From CAZSNT01 sp964607765 (GTDB lineage Bacteria; Verrucomicrobiota; Lentisphaeria; Oligosphaerales; JABHEG01), in the NCBI GenBank assembly GCA_964607765.1, contig CAZSNT010000032.1, positions 5,947 to 69,946 of the forward strand: 64,000 nt of DNA. The letters are read 5' to 3'. The notes beneath the pieces are model-generated. The model saw only the letters and a program-made list of their open reading frames with translations, had not been told where the DNA came from and made no database searches. Position 1 is the first letter of the stretch; each line of letters begins with the position of its first letter. This document shows, piece after piece, positions 60,320 to 64,000 of the stretch. A program made the translations under genes and the position numbers.

Positions 60320-61666
60320 ATGGGACGTTCACGGCAGCACGCTGACGCTGTTTCGCGGCGGGACGCGCTGCGCGGGATGGCCGCCACAGGTACGGCATTG
60401 GCCTTCCCGACGATCATTCCCTCAACCGTGCTGGGCAAGACAGCGCCATCCAATCGCATCAACATCGCCATGGTCGGCATGGGGCGCCAGGCGATCCACG
60501 CGAATCTGCGACCGTTCCTGTATTCGCCTGACTGCCGTGTGGCGGCCGTGTGCGATCCGGACCAATGGCGGCTCGAGAATGCGAAGAGGAAGGTGGACGA
60601 GTTCTACAAGAACACGGACTGCATTGCCGACGCTGACTGGCAGAGAATCCTGTCGCGTGGCGACATCGATGCCGTTATGAACTCCACCCCGGACCATTGG
60701 CACGTGCCGATCTCGCTGGCTGCGGTGCGCCGTGGCATGCACGTCAGCTGTGAGAAGCCTCTCACGCTTTCCGTGGCCGAAGGACGGGTGCTGGCCGATG
60801 CTGTGGCCAGGAACGAAGTCACATTCCGGACCGACAGCGAGTGCCGCAGTAACTCGCGCATGCACAAGACCGCCGAACTGGTGCGCAACGGTTACGTGGG
60901 CAACGTCCGCCGCGTCGAAGTCGGGGTTCCGTCGGGCGACCGGCCCGGGGGCAGCGCAGCTCCCACGCCTGTGCCGCAGGAACTGGACTACGAGATGTGG
61001 CTGGGCCCTGCGCCGGCCGAGCCGTACTGTGCGGACCGTGTGCATCCCCCAAGATCGTACAAGAGGCCGGGGTGGATGCGTTGCCGCGATACCTGCGAAG
61101 GGATGATCACAAACTGGGGTACGCATACCCTCGACGTCGCACAATTGGCGCTCGACACAGAACGCACGGGGCCGGTGTCGGTTGAGGGCACCGGGCGCTA
61201 CCCGGCTGCAGACTCAGGATTGTGGAATGTGTTGCTCAGCTTCAACGTGCAGTTCCGCTACGCGAGTGGCGTGGTGTTGGATTACGTCATGGCCAAGAAC
61301 GCCTACCTGCGCTTCGAAGGTGACGAAGGCTGGATCCATACCAACTGGATGGGGGGCAAAGGCATGCAGGCGAGCAACCCGAGTATTCTCCGCACGAAAC
61401 TCAAGGATGGCGATCTGCGCATCCCGCAGCGAGGGGACAAAGCGGATTTCCTTTACGGCATCAAGAACAGGACTCCGACCATGGCAGATGCGGAGATCGG
61501 GCACCGCACGTGTTCCCTGGGCCAGATTGCGCACATTGCCATCCAGCGCGGCAGACGCTTGGACTGGGACCCCACCACCGAGACATTCAGGAACGACCCG
61601 CAGGCCAACGCCCTGCTGCACCGCACCTACCGCCCGCCTTGGGGGCTGGACATGGCCTTGGACTGA
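60320..61666 (+). CDS. Tat-exported Gfo/Idh/MocA family oxidoreductase
   Basis: 448 residues. The N-terminus has a twin-arginine signal (SRRDALRG, then a hydrophobic stretch ending around residue 34), so the protein is exported folded with its cofactor. The Rossmann domain (NIAMVGMGRQA) and CEKPLTLS motif follow. The middle has the EMWLGPAPAEPY-type segment and the C-terminal domain contains NWGTHTLDVAQLALDTE, the active-site helix of this exported subgroup. Such proteins are multiplied in PVC bacteria and act on glycosides. ATG 60320 has GAGAGG upstream. Confidence 0.9.
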   Translation: MGRSRQHADAVSRRDALRGMAATGTALAFPTIIPSTVLGKTAPSNRINIAMVGMGRQAIHANLRPFLYSPDCRVAAVCDPDQWRLENAKRKVDEFYKNTDCIADADWQRILSRGDIDAVMNSTPDHWHVPISLAAVRRGMHVSCEKPLTLSVAEGRVLADAVARNEVTFRTDSECRSNSRMHKTAELVRNGYVGNVRRVEVGVPSGDRPGGSAAPTPVPQELDYEMWLGPAPAEPYCADRVHPPRSYKRPGWMRCRDTCEGMITNWGTHTLDVAQLALDTERTGPVSVEGTGRYPAADSGLWNVLLSFNVQFRYASGVVLDYVMAKNAYLRFEGDEGWIHTNWMGGKGMQASNPSILRTKLKDGDLRIPQRGDKADFLYGIKNRTPTMADAEIGHRTCSLGQIAHIAIQRGRRLDWDPTTETFRNDPQANALLHRTYRPPWGLDMALD

Positions 61667-61699
61667 CGCTTCCCTCCCTCCCGGGACGACGCGTGACAG

Positions 61700-62503
61700 T
61701 CAATCCCCGTGGACCCACGGCGCGATGTGGGCAGATGTCAGGCCCAGTTCCTGCACGTACGGCTCAAGATGCCGCACAGCGCCCACGCCGGCGAGGGAGT
61801 GCGTGTCGCTGGCAAAATGGAACGTGCAGCCTTCCTGTTTGGCGATCGCGAGGACGCGCAGGAACGTCTCGTCATGGAACCCATCCGTCTCATCCCCGCC
61901 GCAGCCAGGGAAGAAGCAGAGCGTGATCTCGATGCTGACACCGGCGTCTGCCGCAGCATCGAAGCAGGCGGCGAATGTGGCGTCGTCGATCGAAGCGATG
62001 ATTCGGTCCGCGTTCTCGTAGTGCCCGCATGGCAGGAACGGATGAGCAATCCCATCCGCCAGACCAGTGCCGAGAACTGCCATGAAGCGTTTCACCATTA
62101 GCGCGCCCACGTCTGCTGGATCAGTGAGTTCAGCGGGCGCGACGAAGCCGCGCATGTGAAAGTGCGACATGGGTAGCAGCACGTAGTCGAGCCGCTCGGC
62201 GGTCGCAGGCGAAATGCCGACCTTGTTGTCGCCGCAGAATTCGCTTTCGCAGCCAACCAGGACACGCATGCCTTCCGCGTCGCAGGGCAGGGCGGCGCGC
62301 ATGCTGTCGATGCGCTCAACGCCTTGGGATACGTACCACGGCGATGCTCCTGGGCAGTCGCTGCCCCACATGTGGTCCGCAAGGCCGACTGTTCGCAGGC
62401 CTTCTGCTCTTGCCCGAACCAATATGTTGAGGGGGGTCGCGTCGGGATCGCGACAGCATGCGGACAGTGTCGTGTGGATGTGGACATCGTGATCGATGAG
62501 CAT
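61700..62503 (-). CDS. PHP-domain metal-dependent phosphoesterase
   Basis: 267 residues. The N-terminal metal motif is HDVHIHTTLS and the second is GLADHMWG; further ligands are in GCESEFCGD, PMSHFHM and FHFASDTHSL, giving the His/Asp/Glu set of the polymerase-and-histidinol-phosphatase fold. The substrate is a phosphate ester, but the sequence does not show which. ATG 62503 is 8 bases from AGGAGG, better than ATG 62509, which is only 2 bases away. Convergent with the Tat-exported oxidoreductase gene. Confidence 0.85.
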   Translation of the reverse strand: MLIDHDVHIHTTLSACCRDPDATPLNILVRARAEGLRTVGLADHMWGSDCPGASPWYVSQGVERIDSMRAALPCDAEGMRVLVGCESEFCGDNKVGISPATAERLDYVLLPMSHFHMRGFVAPAELTDPADVGALMVKRFMAVLGTGLADGIAHPFLPCGHYENADRIIASIDDATFAACFDAAADAGVSIEITLCFFPGCGGDETDGFHDETFLRVLAIAKQEGCTFHFASDTHSLAGVGAVRHLEPYVQELGLTSAHIAPWVHGD

Positions 62504-62604
62504 GCTCATTGCCTCCTCGCCGTAACGGCTTTGCCGTAGTTCATTGCCCTAGCACACCAGGCCGGAATCTACCACTTCGGGCACAGCACCTGCCACTGTT
62601 GTGG

Positions 62605-62742
62605 CCGGAAAACGGGTGGCTGGCGATGCGCCAGGCACATGTCGCTGGGGCAGCACGCACAGCGTGGATGACCGACCCGCGCGTCTTCGTGCAGTTAGGT
62701 TTGGGGTTCGTTTTCCGGACATTGTCACGGCTCGTTTTCCGG
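62605..62742. repeat. CCGGAAAAC/GTTTTCCGG repeats near the recombinase-like gene
   Basis: CCGGAAAAC at 62605-62613 and GTTTTCCGG at 62710-62718 and 62734-62742. The first two face each other over 114 bp. The last two are 24 bases apart in the same orientation. They lie in the 519-base gap 62504-63022, which otherwise shows no recognisable gene. Confidence 0.88.
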
Positions 62743-63022
62743 ACACTGGTGCCGCGAGTTGTCGGAGCATTCAGGCGGGAGAGAACCGGGATGACGGCGA
62801 AGGACCAAGTGCGTCCCATAGACCTGGCGGGGAGGTGCGCGCGAGTACGCTTGCGGTGCCCCGATGGCGGAGCGACGCGGGAAGTGGCGGCTGCACAATC
62901 GCCTGCGGGAGCGGGCTGCCCCGTTCCACATCGAGGACAACGGCCCGTTCCTCGGGGATCTGACGCCGGCTCGGTAGTCCGTCACGGCGTGAGGCGAGAC
63001 ACACCCAGCACTGGAACTCAAG

Positions 63023-63850
63023 TCAGGCAGCGGCGCGCCACGGAACCGCCTCGGCTTTGCGGAGGGCCGTGCAGGTGGTGCGGACACCGCATGATTTGGA
63101 CACTCTCTCAACGATCCGCCGGACCGTTCGATTGGACAACGGGCGGTCTCCCCGTGGCGAAGGCAGCACCCACGCAACGGCATCCGTCTCACTCGAAGCC
63201 ACGGCCAGCGACACAGGCTCGCCATTCTGGTCTTGTCTCTGAGTGTCTCCGCCAGTCCTTCCCGCGAACAGGGACGCGCCCGGTGGGGCCGCCAGCAGCC
63301 GGAGCTTCCCTGGCATGAGTTTCGTCCGGTTCAGCACATCGATCACGAACCTGTCCCGCGTGCTGCGGCACGCCGTCATGAGCAGGCGTACTTCCTGCTC
63401 CGTCGCCGGAGGGCGCTGTAGCGGGCGTGGCGCGTGTTGGATGTCGACTGTGATTCGCAAGTCGAGCAACCGGTCAAAAACCGTCCGGAGCGCGCAGAGG
63501 TGCAGCCGCAGAGAAGCGTTGCCCAACCCGGCTTGGGCCAACTGGGCCAGGTAATCGACGACGTCGTCATCGGTCAGGGCTTCAGGTTTGGCGCATCTGG
63601 TCGTACCCAGGAAACGCGCAACACATGCGACGTACTTGGCCGCCGTGCCCGGAGCATACCCTCGGTCGATGAGCACATCCCGCAGCACGCCTAGGTCTGA
63701 CTTCCTGCTGATACGCCGTCGACGTGCCGTGCTCTGGCCTGCCGCCCTCCGGTGCGCAGCGCGCAAGCACAACTCGATTGCATCAAGGACCCAAGCAGCC
63801 GTCATCGCCGGCAACCCCAACCCCACGAAATCCCCACCTGCTCCCATCAT
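63023..63850 (-). CDS. Tyrosine-recombinase-like protein without catalytic residues
   Basis: 275 residues. Residues ~50-140 match the SAM-like core-binding domain of phage-integrase/Xer proteins (GYAPGTAAKYVACVARFLG; ALTDDDVVDYLAQLAQ; NASLRLHLCALRTVFDRLLD), followed by the linker RPPATEQEVRLLMTA. The catalytic half is eroded: the first Arg region reads NRTKLMPGKLRLL instead of TGLRxxEL, the HxLR box reads TALR, and the protein ends with WRAAA before any LGH or tyrosine motif. It could still bind DNA. ATG 63850 has AAGGAG 9 bases upstream and a perfect promoter. It may be a decayed integrase or a domesticated DNA-binding protein. Confidence 0.7.
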   Translation of the reverse strand: MMGAGGDFVGLGLPAMTAAWVLDAIELCLRAAHRRAAGQSTARRRRISRKSDLGVLRDVLIDRGYAPGTAAKYVACVARFLGTTRCAKPEALTDDDVVDYLAQLAQAGLGNASLRLHLCALRTVFDRLLDLRITVDIQHAPRPLQRPPATEQEVRLLMTACRSTRDRFVIDVLNRTKLMPGKLRLLAAPPGASLFAGRTGGDTQRQDQNGEPVSLAVASSETDAVAWVLPSPRGDRPLSNRTVRRIVERVSKSCGVRTTCTALRKAEAVPWRAAA

Positions 63851-63888
63851 GTCTTATAGCTCCTTGGCATATGCTTTTATTTGATAGT

Positions 63889-63917
63889 ATTATATTGGCG
63901 TCCGCCTTGCTTGTCAA
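63889..63917 (-). promoter_or_regulatory. Perfect-consensus sigma-70 promoter
   Basis: On the minus strand TTGACA (63917-63912), a 17-base spacer and TATAAT (63894-63889) match the sigma-70 consensus at all 12 positions with ideal spacing. The start codon of the recombinase-like gene is 39 bases from the -10 box. The region 63860-63910 is markedly AT-rich compared with the window. From 63918 to the end I see nothing. Confidence 0.8.
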
Positions 63918-64000
63918 CCCACCTCTCGTCACCGCCCGTCCCTGGTATGGGGAGAGAAGAGGTTGTGTGACGGCGTGGGAGGTCGCGTGAGGTCGAGCGA

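Noticed and set aside
62725..63225. Missing C-terminal half of the recombinase in another frame
   Set aside because: I read all three minus-strand frames across 62760-63020 and found no HxxR, LGH or tyrosine motif, so a simple frameshift does not restore the enzyme.
62605..63850. Integron with attC sites and an integrase
   Set aside because: The motif GTTTTCC does not fit the attC core GTTRRRY, there are no gene cassettes between copies, and the recombinase-like protein lacks catalytic residues and the IntI-specific insertion.

Overview
This is a GC-rich, densely coded bacterial chromosomal window with no rRNA, tRNA, CRISPR array or intact insertion sequence that I can recognise. The gene content points to the PVC superphylum, most likely Lentisphaerota or Kiritimatiellota. 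The signs are two adjacent pseudopilin-like proteins with the H-X9-DG C-terminal motif, an HzsA-related multihaem protein, a PQQ-propeller protein, large secreted beta-helix and carbohydrate-binding proteins, a Tat-exported Gfo/Idh/MocA protein, and glycoside hydrolases of the GH9, GH16 and GH5-like types. The phylum is inferred from gene repertoire, not from a marker gene.

Layout. 1-8.5 kb: a DksA/TraR zinc-finger protein convergent with citrate synthase, then DUF6178 and metallo-hydrolase genes, then a sulfate-assimilation operon (APS-type cysH, cysD, and a cysN fused to an APS-kinase-like domain that has lost its P-loop) facing a Cys-rich ferredoxin. 8.7-12.8 kb: an alpha/beta hydrolase overlapping a GH9 cellulase-like gene, and a convergent sigma-70-family factor with a sigma-54-like promoter. 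13-18.7 kb: a histidine kinase, an NtrC-type sigma-54 activator and two SPFH/Band-7 membrane proteins in one apparent operon. 19-24 kb: a PQQ propeller protein, an ArsR-permease-thioredoxin metal-efflux operon and a cyclase-fold/FHA protein. 24.7-31.5 kb: a sugar ABC importer (binding protein plus two permeases, no ATPase) followed by a 1031-residue secreted beta-helix protein. 31.6-37 kb: aldo/keto reductase, PilZ protein, MFS transporter and two pseudopilin-like proteins. 37.3-42 kb: a surface-polysaccharide cluster (WecB, WecG/TagA, an unidentified protein, GT2). 42-56 kb: GH5-like hydrolase, RND transporter, lipoprotein, a 1364-residue secreted protein, GH16 and the HzsA-related protein. 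56.3-62.5 kb: an ECF sigma operon, a His-rich secreted protein, two Gfo/Idh/MocA proteins and a PHP-domain protein. 63-64 kb: a tyrosine-recombinase-like protein lacking catalytic residues, driven by a perfect-consensus promoter.

Biologically the window suggests an organism that takes up and degrades polysaccharides (GH9, GH16, GH5-like, sugar ABC importer, secreted beta-helix protein, Gfo/Idh/MocA dehydrogenases), assimilates sulfate through APS rather than PAPS, and invests heavily in envelope and signalling functions.

The most unusual signal is in the spaces between genes. The 9-mer CCGGAAAAC/GTTTTCCGG occurs 24 times (about 0.5 expected by chance), almost all in intergenic DNA, and often as inverted pairs enclosing unrelated inserts of constant length (four pairs span 57-58 bp). 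Several other palindromic repeat families, one with compensatory base changes in its stem, are scattered in the same gaps.
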